A stretch of 64,000 bases of DNA, taken from positions 40,635,001 through 40,699,000 of the forward strand of contig NC_134013.1 in NCBI RefSeq assembly GCF_040712315.1. The letters run 5' to 3'. The position numbers and the translations under genes are program-made. Position 1 is the stretch's first letter. Every line of letters starts with the position of its first letter. The notes below the pieces were generated by a model. The model worked only from the letters and a program-made list of their open reading frames with translations, ran no database searches and had not been told where the DNA came from. This DNA is from Castanea sativa (taxonomy: Eukaryota > Streptophyta > Magnoliopsida > Fagales > Fagaceae). Shown piece after piece: positions 40,561 through 52,329 of this stretch.

Positions 40561-42069
40561 TAGTGGCGGTGCCACGTACATTTCAGGGTGTTCCCAGGAA
40601 CACCCTGAACTGAAATTTTTTTTTATATATATAATAATTAAAAAAAAATTTATTTGTTTACCCTTAAAAAAAAATTTAGGAACACCCTCAATCAAAGGTA
40701 GGAACACCCTTTAAAAAAAAAATTATTTGTTCAGCAAAAAAAAAGCCAAAAAAAAAAAAGTGTAACAGAGCAAGCGGCAAGCCCACAGATTCTCGAAAAA
40801 AAACAACAGACGACAAGCCCAACATTAAGCCCACGGCAAGCCCAACAGATGGTAGCAAACCCAGTAACCCACGGATTCTCAAAAAAAAAAGAAAAAAAAG
40901 AACCTAAACCTAATATACTGAAATCAGATCAGGCCAAACACTTCACACTTCACACTTCACAGACACAGACGCAAAAAATTTCACAGACGCAACAACCAAC
41001 GGAACGGTCGACGGAGTAGGAGATCGCCAGAGCGGGCCGGCTCAAACTCGATCTCCCATTCAAACGGAAGCTACATCTCGACGTGCTGCCCCGCTGCCCG
41101 ATCGGTCTTCCTCAGTTCCTCGCCTCACCTCGCCTCACCACTGTGCCCGATTGGTCTTCCTCAGTTCCTCGCCTCGCCACTGTGCCCGACAGTGCCGCCC
41201 CTCAGGTATTTCATCTATGTGACTCAGTCTCAGTCTCTCTGCTCTCTTTATCTAAAGAATGAAGAGGGAAGAATGAAAGTGAAAAAATGAGACTCTCCCT
41301 CTGTCTCTCTGTCTTAGACTCTCTCTCTCTTTTAAGACTTTGAACTGAGAACTTTGATTTTTTTTTTTTGTGATTGTCATTTGTTTTCTTTTGCCTTTTG
41401 GTTAGTATGCTTTATAAAGTTTTATTAATATTTGCACTATTTTTGGAGTTATCCGTTGGTATTGATGTTGGTGTGGTGGGATAAATTAATTGTCTGTGTT
41501 GGTGCTGGTGTCTTTTTGTGAAATACAATTAATTGGCTTTATCTGATTGGCTCTAGTCTTGTGAGATGTGATTGGGGCCATGGGGGCATTGGGGCCTGTT
41601 GAATTGGGGTGAATGGGGGTGTGGCTATTTGCTAGTGCAATAGTGCAATTAATAATTAATGAACAATCATTTAATTAACTAATAATTAATAAACAATAAT
41701 TTAATTAACTAATAATTAATTGGAGGAAGTAACTAATAAATAATAATTAATAATTTAATTAACCAATACATTATTAAAGAAAAACAAATTAAATTATGTT
41801 ACTCTAGGATAAACAACAATTAATAATTTTATAATTAATGAAACAACAATATAACAAATTATAGTTTATAAAAGATAAAAAATTAATGAAACAACTAAAC
41901 AACAATAATTAATAATTTTATTAATATTTCAAATGAACTTATAGTTTATTGTTTATTCTTTTGCTAGAATTATGGACAAATATTTGATAAGAAAACCACG
42001 TACCCAAAAAAAAATTTCTGGGAAAAATTTTTAGGAACACCTTGGGAAAAATTCTTGGAGCCGCCACTG
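40561..42069 (+). mobile_element. hAT deletion derivative, 8-bp duplication ACAACAAT
   Basis: Ends TAGTGGCGGTGCCA and (reverse) CAGTGGCGGCTCCA. Flanked by ACAACAAT at 40553-40560 and 42070-42077. It contains a GC-rich stretch (about 40985-41215) ending CCCCTCAG-GTATTTC, which looks like a 5' untranslated exon with a splice donor. Then come an AT-rich intron-like region and an ATG at 41972. The rest of a transposase gene is missing. It fits an element that lost its coding body but kept the promoter, first exon and start of its parent. Confidence 0.93.
41972..42034 (+). pseudogene. Transposase N-terminal stub of the hAT derivative
   Basis: Frame MDKYLIRKPRTQKKISGKNF then TAG. MDKYLIRKP is like the first residues of plant hAT transposases with TTF/MYM-type zinc fingers (usually M(D/E)+(Y/F)(F/L)xRK). 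After about 13 codons the sequence passes into the terminal region (AGGAACACCTTGGG), so this is the breakpoint of the internal deletion. Position 41971 follows CTTTTGCTAGAATT, a possible splice acceptor zone. Confidence 0.55.
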
Positions 42070-42199
42070 ACAACAATGTTGCTATACTTAACATTTTGGC
42101 AACTTAGCTACACTAAATTGCCATTTATGGCAGTCTACTATAGCTCAAAAATTATAAAAAATAATAATTTTTTTTATTTCCTTCAATTAAAATCACATT

Positions 42200-42218
42200 T
42201 CTCTCTCTCTCTCTCTCA
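42200..42218. repeat. (CT)n microsatellite
   Basis: Nine to ten CT units just upstream of the start of the Tat-2 5' LTR. Confidence 0.9.
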
Positions 42219-42224
42219 CTAGCA

Positions 42225-43902
42225 ACAGACACTGCATTTTGTACCCCTTACGACTCAGGCTCCCATTCCCCAATGATGGTAAAACTCTAAAGCCTAAGGG
42301 TAGTTTAGGGCCCAATTAGACTTAATTTGACTTGAGGAAGGTTTTTATGGAAAATATGACTCTTTTATGAGCTAGATAAAACTAATTTTGGAAAAGAAGG
42401 TCACGAAAACCTTAGGGCATGTGTACAGGCGTATGCATACGAATGCTCCAGATCCGTGTACACAAGCTTCATGCATGCGTACACATACACAGGCATGCGT
42501 ATGCATGCTAGGGTTCTAGAAACTATGAAAGACAAGTTTTTCTGCATTAAAGGTGAGGTTCAGAATGAATCCCACATTGTCTGGGAGCCGTTCCAAACTC
42601 GTATTTTCTTAATATAAAAGGCCATATATGGTACCTTTTCAAAATACAAAAAATTCTAAGGGAAAGCCTAAGATTCACTAGAATTAGTGAATCAATGAAG
42701 GAGTTTTTCACAAAACATCCTCAAGTAAATTTCATTTTGATTAGGACCATTTCTGGTCTTGATCTTCAAGTTTTAAAGTTTACTAATCATTTTTGTTTGG
42801 TTGTGAATAGATTTGTCTAAGGGGAGCAGTCAAAATCAAACTAAGAAGCTTTTTGTTTGAGTTATATGTTCTAAACCTTTTTCTTTTCTTTTCTTGTTTT
42901 AATTTCTCTTTTCTTTGTTTTTCTCATTTAATTTTGTGATATAATATGTTTGTTTAAGTTTAGGTTTTCTCTGTTTTATGTTTTAAAGCATGTTAGGTTG
43001 TTAGATTTAATAGTTTTGTTTCTGCTATGTTTGTTGTTCTTGCTTTTCTAGGTCTGTTTTCCTGGGCGTGTATGCGTACGCGTGCTCTCTGCATGCGTAC
43101 TCATACTTGAAGTATGTGTATGCATACAACTGGGCCGTGTACGCAGGCCTTATGTATGCGTACGCGAACTCGAGCCCAGAACCCTAAATTCAACTTTTTT
43201 TGTTCTGTTTATGCAATATGCTTCTATCTTGCCTTGTTTTATGCTTATAATTCTCTATTCCTCTGTTTAAGTATATTTTTTCTGCACACGTTAGATTATG
43301 GTTTTCTTTCAATTAAATCTTTGATATACCATGAACACGCATTCACATGATCATGCATTAATGTCTAAGTGTAATGATGCAGTAAGGTAAGTCAAGTAAT
43401 TCATGCATTCAAATGAACTTCAAATATGATAACATGTTTGTTTGAATTACTGCCATGACCATGTTCTACCTTTGGGAGTATGTAATATCTTGATAGGAAT
43501 ATGCTAGGATTTGTGATGTGATGAGATGCATGATATATGCATGCTATATGATGCAATGCAATGATAGATGTATTCTAGGGTTTGGGGTGAAAATCTCACG
43601 TTGTATGCTTAGATGTATTTTAGTGTGTGTGTGTAAGTTTAGAATGCAATGTTGAACATGCCTTTAATATGATTAAGATGTAAGACGCAATGAGTGGAAG
43701 CCAGCCCCTGAGTCAGGTGGACTTAGGTGCGTAACACTTTCCTAAGTTGTACCTAAACTCTGAATCCATACTTTGGTAGTAAGATCAGTCATTCCATTTA
43801 AGAGTGTAAATCGTTCATAGGCCATAAAACTAGGTGGCGACTCCAATACATATTTTTTTGCCCCGATCCACTCAGATTTGGCGTACTCCCATTGCGCCCA
43901 CA
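42225..43902 (+). repeat. Tat-2 5' LTR
   Basis: Start set by comparison with the Tat-1 LTR start (ACAGACACTGCATTTTG vs TGTAGACATCGCTTTTTG). The end CCCACA is set by the primer site. It holds two clusters of TGCGTACGCA/GCATGCGTA-type palindromes (42418-42510, 43065-43170) and ATGCATG-rich sequence at 43520-43570. The terminal TG has decayed to AC. Confidence 0.75.
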
Positions 43903-43920
43903 ATGGCAACTATGCTGGGG
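43903..43920 (+). other. Tat-2 primer-binding site
   Basis: ATGGCAACTATGCTGGGG compares with TGGCGACTC(C/T)(A/G)CTGGGGA, the site following LTRs of many Tat/Ogre-type elements. Two or three changes from that consensus as I recall it. Confidence 0.65.
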
Positions 43921-45195
43921 ATAGAGAGTTTGATTCCAATGTGTTCTATTTCTTAATCTTAATAAAGGCTAGTTCAATACTTGTTTGCACGAACTTGACT
44001 TGGTTATTTTGTCCCTTTTACCCTGGTTGGTGATGAGTAGGAAGATGAGTACGCTCTATTCAGGTCAAAGTCTTTTGAAGTTTATCTCACCAACTCACAA
44101 TCTTTGCCATTCCCTATAATGAGCTTTGAGTATGTTAATGGTTTGCCACCAATCCACAAAGGTCCACTTTGGCCCTCAATTGGAATCATGGCCCACCTAG
44201 TTGTGAGTGATCTACTAATTTGTCCTTTTTGCTTTAGGGAGCCTACCCACACTTGGAGAGATCCCAGATTCTATCCATGAAAGGGTACCCTTTATATCTT
44301 TTGTTTGTTCAACCATATATCTTGTGTTCAACTAATCTGAAAGGACAAATAAAAGACATAAAAATCGAAGGATGACCTAAAAGTTATGGCATACAATAAG
44401 ATATTGGGATAAAAGAAAAGTTCTCACATATAAGGGGCTTATCCCAAATCCAAATGTATATCTTAACTTGGAAGGTTCATAAGCCCATAACCTAATTTCT
44501 ATCATAAGCCTAAATCAAAAGGCCTTTTTGAAAAAGAAAAAAAAAGATCTTGGGCCTAAGGTAACAAATATGCTATGGACTTAGCATCCAATATCCTACA
44601 AGGTTAATATAAAATTCCCTAATCTTGGGTCTCCTTGTTGCATGTCTAGGCCAAAAATGATGAGAAATTCATGGACTTTGAAAGGAAGGCTACGATATAT
44701 TCTAGTTAGAGGGTCCTTTAAAAAATAATTGATGATAATGAATGGAAAGAAGAATAGTCTGAAGGTGACGAATGCATTGTAAACCTATTTATGAGACAAC
44801 GGGTTGAAAATCTCTAAGCACATTCTAATGAAAGACCATAAGAGCAAGATGAGAGCATTATTGTTAATGAGCTAAAGCCCAATGAAATAAGGGGCAAGGC
44901 TCATGAGATGAAAGGGAGTGACTTGTGTAATTGGGCCTTCATTAAAATGGACTCAAAGATTATCCAAGAACATCTAAGGTAATATAAAGGACCCTTTGAT
45001 TGGGACATGGACTTAATAAATTGGGATGTCTTTCAAGCACCATTACACCACCAAGATCAAGAAAGCACGTCCCCACACCAATTTGGGTCTGAGAAAAGAA
45101 TGGAAGACATTTGGTCAAGATTGAGGAAACTTGTCAGGATGAGGTATCGCAAGGTGAAGCATCTCAAGAAGCAATGGCGCTCCAATTGATGATGA
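43921..45195 (+). other. Tat-2 leader with degraded upstream reading frame
   Basis: Shared with Tat-1 22433-23412. Coding-like words conserved between the copies are NDEKFMDFERKAT (about 44660), RQRVENL (about 44800), NEIRGKAHEMKGSDLCNWAF (about 44880-44940) and INWDVFQAPL (45016). This suggests gag or an ORF1 once began well upstream of 45196. Stops are frequent now. Confidence 0.55.
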
Positions 45196-46825
45196 GACCA
45201 CACAAAAGATATTCAAGGCAATAGAAGAGCAAAACAACGTTCTTAGAAAGATAAGGGGGTTGCCTCACCAAGCTAGAAGAGACCAAACTCAAAAGTCCCA
45301 TACATGTGGAGATACATGATGAAGAAGAATGAGAGGATTGCGATGAAAGGGACAAGGTTGAATATGAAAGGAAAAAGCAAATTGAGAAGCTCACTGTGGA
45401 AATCATGGCTATGAAAGAAAAGATGGAGAAGATGCAACTAGCTTTTTGCAAGGCCCAAGAAATGGATGATTGTCTCTATAATATAAGTGGCATAAGCTCT
45501 GAGACTCCTATTGCATTGCCTCCAAAGTTCAAGATTTCTAATGCAGAAAAGTTTGATAGGGCTGGGGCTGGAGACCCAAAGCAACATGTTAGGAGGTATT
45601 TAAGCATTTTTCAAATGAAGGGATTGGATGAGATGAAAAATTTGCTTGAATTTCCTCTTTCACTTACGAGAGGTGCATCCAAGTGGTACCATAGCTTAGA
45701 CCTAAGCAGAACCAAGGTGTGGAAAAAACTAGTGGAATTATTTGTGGATCAATTCATCTCCAAAACTATGATTGATGTGACTCTAAGAGATTTGAAGACT
45801 ACTAAGCAAGGAGTAGGGGAGACATTTTTTGAATACATGACGAGATGGAAAGGGAAGGCATCTAGGATGGTTAATAGGCTAAATGAGAAAGACCAAATCA
45901 ACGTGATCATCAAGAATTTGCTTCCAGCATATAATAGTAGGCTTCACCTATTAGTTCTTTTGAAGAGTTATGTGACTGTGGAACTAGGATTGAAGATGCC
46001 ATCAACAATAGGCAACTGGAGAAAGGTGAGAGAAATCCTCCAATCAAGAAGACATATGAAGGAGGGGCAGCCACTCCTAAAGTGCCTAACCTTGTGAATG
46101 TAAGTGCCATCATACCTCAACAAACCTTAGTCTACCCAAACTTCACGAAGAAATCCTATTTAGAATTTTCTAACCTAGGAATGACCCTTGCCCAAGCATA
46201 TGAGAACTTGACCTCTAAAGGATTCATCAAACCCTTAGACCCCACACCAGTGCCTAATCTTATACCTCCTACTTGGAATCTCAATGAGTATTCCCACGTC
46301 CATTAGAAATCCGGCCATAAAACCGACAATTGCTTTCGTCTTAAACATGAAATACAAGACCTCATAGACAATGAAACCCTTTTAAATCCAAACATCATCA
46401 CCAAGCCGAACATTAGGAAGAACCCTTTGGCTGATTATCACTGAGCTCCTCCTCTATATCAGAATTGGGTACAAGTAGATGAGATTGAGTGGGATTGTTC
46501 AAAGTTGATAGAAATGGTGGAGGTCAATGCAGAGGAAGTCCAAAGGATATGGGATGAAGAATATAAGATGTTGAAAAGTGTGGTAGTTGTACTCCCCAAA
46601 GTAATGATTGAGTTGAAGAAAAGAGTCCTTGAAGACAATGTAGCAAACATTGCTAGGAGTGGGAAACACTACAAGCCATCTTTTTTACAAAATAATCACC
46701 TTGGTAGGAATATAGGAGAAGGGCCTAAACCCACGGAAACCAAGGGGAAAGAAGAGAAAGATGAAAAAGATAGGGTCTTGACCCAATTAAAGAAAACTCA
46801 AGCTCATGTGTCCATATGGGGATAG
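45196..46825 (+). pseudogene. Tat-2 gag
   Basis: Blocks: EIMAMKEKMEKMQLAFCKAQ, IALPPKFKISNAEKFDRAGA, KQHVRRYLSIFQMKGLDEMK, GASKWYHSLDLSRTKVWKKL and RMVNRLNEKDQINVIIKNLL (45396-45950). Then come LGMTLAQAYENLTSKGFIKP (46177), SGHKTDNCFRLKHEIQDLI (zinc-knuckle remnant, first Cys lost) and IARSGKHYKPSFLQNNHLGR (46650). Frameshifts near 45955 and stops at 46306 and 46442. Confidence 0.88.
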
Positions 46826-47460
46826 TTTATGGCTTCTCATAAGCATTGTAGTGCTCTCTTGAATGGTATGAATGGAAAGGAAGTGCCCATCGAAACTACT
46901 CCATAAAATGTGCTAGCTCTTATGGGGGTTGAGGCTCCATCTCACCCTTCCATCACCTTTTCTGATGAAGAACTCCCTCCCAAAGAAGCCACCCAAACTA
47001 GGCCTTTGCAAATCACCATTGAGTGCATGGGTGTCAAGGTTCCAATGGTCCTTATTGATAAGGGATCTGCATTGAATGTATGCCCATTTAGGACTGCTCT
47101 CACCATTAGGCTAGATGTGGAGACAATCATCCTCTCTCCTTTGACTATTAAGGCATATGACAATACTTTAAGGAAGGTTATAGGAACTTCTAAAGCTCTT
47201 TGCAAGATTGGTCCATTGGAGACAAATGTGGAATTCTACATGATAGATATCACTCCTAATTACAACCTCCTCTTAGGAAGAGCATGACTTTATCCCATTA
47301 GGGCTATCCCTTCCACTCTATACCAAAAAATGAAGATCCCATGGAAATAAGGGATTTTTGTGGAGTTGGGTGATGGTGAGATCCTAGCTCCCGTTTGTGG
47401 ACTTGAAGAAGGAGGAAGTGAGCTTCAAATGAGTGATTTTAAGTTTGTGAACATAGCTGA
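46826..47460 (+). pseudogene. Tat-2 aspartic protease
   Basis: Frame 46910-47287: LQITIECMGVKVPMVLIDKG, SALNVCPFRTALTI, AYDNTLRKVIGTSKALCKIG, then EFYMIDITPNYNLLLGRA. The active-site triplet reads D-K-G; Tat-1 has D-N-G, whereas catalytic elements have D-T-G or D-S-G. Length (about 125 aa) is normal. TGA follows LLLGRA at 47285. Confidence 0.85.
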
Positions 47461-47526
47461 CTTGGATTAAAGGATGAAAGGTGCACCATGGATTTGCTCC
47501 CATATTGTAGCCATGAGGTGATTGCA

Positions 47527-47767
47527 ATGATGACAAACATGGGGTAAATGCCTCGTATGGGTCTTGGAAAAGAAGGAAGAGGGGTGGCTAAATTCCCCGA
47601 CTTCAAGACTCAACTAACCAAGGAAGGTTTAGGATTCGTTGAAGGCTGCGATGGAATTAAGAACTTTGGTACTCTAAATGGAAATTTTGTTAAAGAAGAA
47701 GGGGACTTCCCTTTTTGTGGATTCCTCAAGCTTTGGGTGGATAAGGATGGAAAAGTGAATGCTGGCT
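47527..47767 (+). pseudogene. Tat-2 G-patch-like segment
   Basis: MMTNMG-stop-MPRMGLGKEGRGVAKFP, then LTKEGLGFVEGCDG: same position, order and spacing as Tat-1 18707-18597, and with the canonical GLGKEGRG core intact. Followed by PFCGFLKLWVDKDGKVNAG, the unassigned part shared with Tat-1. Confidence 0.62.
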
Positions 47768-48374
47768 AAGAAATATTCTTCAATGAGAAGCTCACCTTTT
47801 AGGAGAAACCTACTGTGGCGATTAAAGAAATTCAAGAAAAAGCCAACTAGATGGATTGCATGGATGCTGAGGCAACGAAGACTATGTTGAAAGAGGAGGG
47901 GGATGTGCTCGCCATCACCATTGAGGAGCCAAGTGACCCTTCTACTTTCATCATGTCTGCGGTGGGACAACTCAGTAATTGGATTTGGGTTGGGTATGCA
48001 AGTTCGGATGTACTTTTCAACATTTTTAATAAGATGAATTTTGATTTGGCTTATTTTGACGTGTCCCATAATATTGAAATTCTGCACTTAAATGATTATA
48101 ATGAATTTAAAAATGAAATTAATAAAAAATTGGAAAAGAAGTTTGAACTATGGAACCAACTTTTGAAACTCTTAATATAGGCAATGATGAGAATCCACAC
48201 GTAATTAAATTTGGCTCAACCCTAAATGAAAAAGAAAGATAAGATCTCAAAGAGCTTCTCATAGAATTCTAAGAAGTGTTTGCATGGTCTTATGAAAATA
48301 TGCCTAGCATTGATCTCGAGATAGCCCAACACCACGTTGATACTCATGCTCACATAGTACTTGTCAAGTAGAAG
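47768..48374 (+). pseudogene. Tat-2 protease-RT connector
   Basis: 47851-48180 encodes MDCMDAEATKTMLKEEGDVL, ITIEEPSDPSTFIM, NWIWVGYASSDVLFNIFNKM and NDYNEFKNEINKKLEKKF. The remainder to 48374 matches Tat-1 EKKDLQELL..FAWSYEDM with stops at 48239 and 48269. Confidence 0.75.
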
Positions 48375-49079
48375 TTGAGGCGTATAAGGACCGAGTGGCT
48401 CCTTAAGATCAAAGAAGAGGTCACAAAGCAACTGAAAGTAAGGTTCATCAAATCTATACACCAAGCCGAGTGGATAGCCAATGTCATGCCTGTACCTAAA
48501 AAGGACGGAAAGGGAAGGATGTGTGTGGACTTTAGAGACCTAAACAAGGCTTGCACTAAGGACAACTTTCCCCTTCCTCACATAGATGTCTTAGTGGATA
48601 ATACCACCGATATTGCCTTGGTATCTTTCATGGATAGATTTTCAGGATATAACCAAAACAAGATGGCTCCTAAGGACATGACTAAGACTACCTTCACCAC
48701 AGAATGGGGAATTTATTGCTACATCGTGATTCCATTTTGGCTCAAGAATGTGGGTTCAACTTACCAAAGAATGACTACGGATTTGTTACATGACATGATG
48801 CATAATGAGGTTGAGGTATATGTTGATGACATGATCATAAAGTCCAAAGATAGAGAAGGCCAGATAGTTAATTTGAGGAAGTTCTTTGAAAGGATCAAGG
48901 AGTATAGATTGAGGTTGAATCCACAAAAATGTACCTTTGGAGTAACTGACGAGAAAGTATTAGGCTTTCTAGTGAATGATAGAGGAATAAAAGTTGACCC
49001 ATCAAAGATCAATGCCATATTGGATATGCCTCTCCCCAAGAGTGAGAAGGAGATAAGAGGATTCTTAGGATGGTTATAA
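48375..49079 (+). pseudogene. Tat-2 reverse transcriptase (235-codon open block)
   Basis: RTEWLLKIKEEVTKQLKVRF, AEWIANVMPVPKKDGKGRMC, VDFRDLNKACTKDNFPLPHI, SFMDRFSGYNQNKMAPKDMT, EWGIYCYIVIPFWLKNVGST, the active site VEVYVDDMIIKS (YVDD at 48819-48830), YRLRLNPQKCTFGVTDEKVL and DPSKINAILDMPLPKSEKEI, ending GFLGWL-stop at 49079. It covers the fingers, palm and start of the thumb. Substitutions such as FSGYNQNKM and PFWLKN (usually PFGLKN) hint at relaxed constraint. Confidence 0.93.
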
Positions 49080-49660
49080 TACCTACACTTGTGAACTGAT
49101 CTTCAAGCTTTTGAGGAAGAATGAATACTATGCATGGAATAATAAGTGCCAGAAAGCCTTTGAGTTCATTAAAGAATACCTTCTCTATCCACCTATCCTA
49201 GTCCCCTTGAAGCATGGACAGTCGTTACTACTCTACCTCTCTATCATAGAAGATGCGGCGGCGAGTATGCTTGCATAAGAGGATGGTGATAAGAATGAGA
49301 GGGTCATTTACTACCTAAGCAAGAGATTCCATGATTATGAGACTAGATATACAGCCATAGAAAAGTCATGCTTTGCTCTTATATGGGCCATATAAAAGTT
49401 AAGACACATTATCCAACCTTTCCAAGTATGGGTAATATCCAGAATGGACCCATTGAAGTATCTATTTGTAAAGCCCGCCTTAAGTGGAAGGTTATCGAGA
49501 AGATTGATTCTATTGGTAGAATTCGATTTGAAGTATGTGGCAAGAAAAACCATCAAAGGAAGTGCAGCGTTAGATTTTTGTGCTAAGAACCCCATTAAGG
49601 GCGAGGATGGTAAAGAGAATTTTCCAGATGAGGACGTTTTGGACATCGTACTAGGAGAAT
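49080..49660 (+). pseudogene. Tat-2 retroviral-type RNase H
   Basis: LLYLSIIEDAAASMLA, NERVIYYLSKRFHDYETRYT, IEKSCFALIWAI, RMDPLKYLFVKPALSGRLSR, LILLVEFDLKYVARKTIKGS and FPDEDVLDIVLGE. A deletion near 49080 removed the segment LQYISRFIA that Tat-1 retains. Stops at 49278 and 49393. Confidence 0.85.
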
Positions 49661-49664
49661 GAAA

Positions 49665-50140
49665 GATGTATTTCGACGGAGCCATGAACCAATATGGAAT
49701 GGGATAGAAGTACTTTTGATCACCCCTGACGGATCTCATGTACCTTTGGCAATCAAGTTGAACTTTGAGGCAACCAACAACATGGTAGAATATAAGGCTT
49801 ATATCTCCAGAATGGAAGCTCTTCGAGAGTTTGGGGTAAAAGAGGTAGAAGTCTTTGGAGATTCGACTTTAATCATAGCCCAAGCACCGAAATTATGGAA
49901 GGTGAAGGAAGAGCACTTGAAACCTTATCAGTAGTATTTGGAGGATCTAACCAAAACTTTTGATAAGAGTGAATACACTACCATCCCTAGAGCTTAGAAT
50001 CAGTTTCCAGATGCCTTGGCTACCTTAGTCTCCATAGTTGAAATACCCGAGGGAGTGTGGACACGACCTTTAGAGATTGAACAAAGTTATGAGTTGGTAC
50101 ATATGGGGAAGGGAAAGAGTCTTTAGTCATGGCTATAGAA
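49665..50140 (+). pseudogene. Tat-2 archaeal-like RNase H (second RNase H)
   Basis: MYFDGAMNQYGMG, then, after a frameshift, LLITPDGSHVPLAIKLNFEA, TNNMVEYKAYISRMEALREF and VKEVEVFGDSTLIIAQAPKL. DGA, E of EYKA and D of GDST are the expected metal-binding acidic residues. The linker FPDALATLVSIVEIPEGVWT follows. It lies after, and separate from, the RNase H at 49080-49660. Confidence 0.85.
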
Positions 50141-51113
50141 GAAGAAAGAGTCCCTTGGTATTATGATATCATGAAATTCCTAGAATTAAATTGTACGGAT
50201 TTTGTAAAGAGACTACTAAACACATGCACACTTGAATCATGTGCCGCCTAGTGAGCTATACAACATTACTTCTCCTTGGCCTTTCTCAGTCTGGGGCATA
50301 AATGTGATTAGAAGGATAGCCCCTAAGGCTTCAAATGGACACGAGTACATCCTAGTGGGTAAAGGCATCCTCTTACTCCATGCTGAAAGAAAAGAATGTA
50401 GTTCGATTCATAGAGAATAACATCATTTGTTGATTTGGAGTACTACAAGCAATCATCTCAGATAATGGCTCCCACTTTGAGGGGGAAGTTCGAAGGATCA
50501 TGGAGTCTTACAAGATTGAGCATCACAAGTCGTCACCATACTGACCACAGGCTAATTGATAGAAGCAACCAATAAGAACATCAAGAATATACTAGCCAAG
50601 ATGGTAGTGACATACAAGGATTAGGCCAAGGAACTTCCATTTTCCTTATGGGGTTATAGAACTTCTATCTGTGCATCAATTGCAACAACCCCTTACTCTT
50701 TATTCTATGGGAGTGAAGCGGTGCTTTCCATTGAAATAGAGATACAATCTTTGAGGGTGCTGGTAGAAACCAAAGTCCTAGAGGGGGATTGGATGAAAGG
50801 AAGATATGAACAATTGGCATTGATAGATGAGAAAAGAGCTAGAACACAATACCATGCACAAGGTTATCAAAAGAGGATTGCTAGAGCATTTAACAAGAAA
50901 GTGAAGCCTAGAAACCTTAAAGAAGGGGACCTAGCCCTAAAGGTGCTTAGAAATAAGACTTTTGATCCGAGAGGAAAGATGAAGTCAAGATTGTCCGAAC
51001 CTTTTATTATCAAGAAGATCATGTCAGTAGGTGCTACAAGAATTACATATTTGGATAGGGAAGAGATGCTTTGCCCAATCAACATGGAAAGGTTTTGGAA
51101 GTATAATATTTGA
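50141..51113 (+). pseudogene. Tat-2 integrase
   Basis: LNHVPPSELYNITSPWPFSV, WGINVIRRIAPKASNGHEYI (first catalytic Asp changed to Asn; Tat-1 keeps IDVIGRIA), IISDNGSHFEGE-equivalent (50455), IEATNKNIKNILAKMVV (Glu), EIEIQSLRVLVETKVLEGDW, RIARAFNKKVKPRNLKEGDL, then FIIKKIMSVGATRITYLDRE and INMERFWKYNI-stop at 51113. Multiple stops between 50400 and 50720. Confidence 0.87.
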
Positions 51114-51119
51114 AAAAAA

Positions 51120-51260
51120 AAAAAAGAGAAAAAAAAAAAGCCTACTAGGTTGAAAACCTGAAAGGCGGCCTTGGCAAAAGTTAAGGCAAAGTACCCTGCT
51201 AGGTTAAAAACCCGAAAGGGTGATCTAGGCAAAAGATAGGGGAAAAGACCATGGGCATTG
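51120..51260. repeat. Recurring hairpin motif downstream of Tat-2 pol
   Basis: Two units: CCTACTAGGTTGAAAACCTG..GGCGGCCTTGGCAAAAG and CCTGCTAGGTTAAAAACCCG..GGGTGATCTAGGCAAAAG. Same motif and position as Tat-1 9594-9700, preceded by an A/AG-rich run. Confidence 0.7.
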
Positions 51261-51512
51261 CAAAAATTCCCACAAGGACATCATGGGCAAAAGTTACATG
51301 GCACAGAAAAAAGAAAAAGAAAAAGAAAAAGAAATAAAAATGAAGACAATAAGCAAAGATAATAAAATGGTTGATTCTCTTATTGCTTAAATTAAAAGAT
51401 AATAAACTGTTTCCGTAAAGGATTTGGAAATTCCAATCCTTTATTAAATTCAAAAGAAAAGACATGAGAATCATAAAGTGCAGAAAAGTAAAATTTGGGC
51501 TGATCAAGGTAG
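51261..51512 (-). other. 3' flank of antisense gene 2, Tat-2
   Basis: Counterpart of Tat-1 9295-9593, with AATAAAGGATTGGAA on the minus strand near 51445 as a possible polyadenylation signal. No gene. Confidence 0.4.
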
Positions 51513-52329
51513 TCAGTTGGTCTTCTTCCTTTTGTTGGACTTTTGATAATCTTTCTCTTCCAGACGAACCGACCTCATGTTAGTAGTCAACCAAGCCTTG
51601 TAACCCAAGGTAGGATGAAGAAACTGAGGGAAATAGTTGTCCTTAGCCACCATCCTCTTCAGCCAAGTCTCATGAATTCTACTCAAGACCCTCTTAGTGA
51701 AGACCAAAATGTGAAAGCGCCATCATAATTAAGAAGTCCTTAGCGGTCACCAAATTTCCTTGCAATGTGACCTAGGGAGTAGTAAGAACAGTGGTGAAGC
51801 CTAATCAAACGAACATAGTTATCCTTAAAGACACGATTGGATTGACCATGCCGATGATGCACCACCACTCCACCACCCATTGAATCCCCGAAGGGGAGAG
51901 ATATCTCAGGAACTTAGTGAACTCATTAGGATCCATCTCCCTGCCTTTGAGCTTATGGTCATGATAATGCATTGGTAGATATTGACTAGGAGGGACAAAG
52001 GGAGGTTGAAGCAATTGAAACCTTTCAAATAGCCATATCTAAAAAAGAAGAAGAGAAGGAATGAGAGAAAAAGAAAGCATGAGTGTTGAGTGGAAAAAGG
52101 AGAGATAAAGGAAAGAGAGAAAAATAATGAATACAAAGACGATATAAGGAGTCTCAATGGGTTGAATACTGAAAGAAAATCCATGCAAAAGTTAGAGGAA
52201 TCTCGCAAGGTTAAGAACCTAGGCAAAAGTTAGGGATCATACCTGAAGGAGGAGAGGACTCCCTGTAAAGAAAGTTGCTTCTCCTCTATGAACAGCACCC
52301 AAATCGTTGAGAGTCTTGGCTAAGATCAT

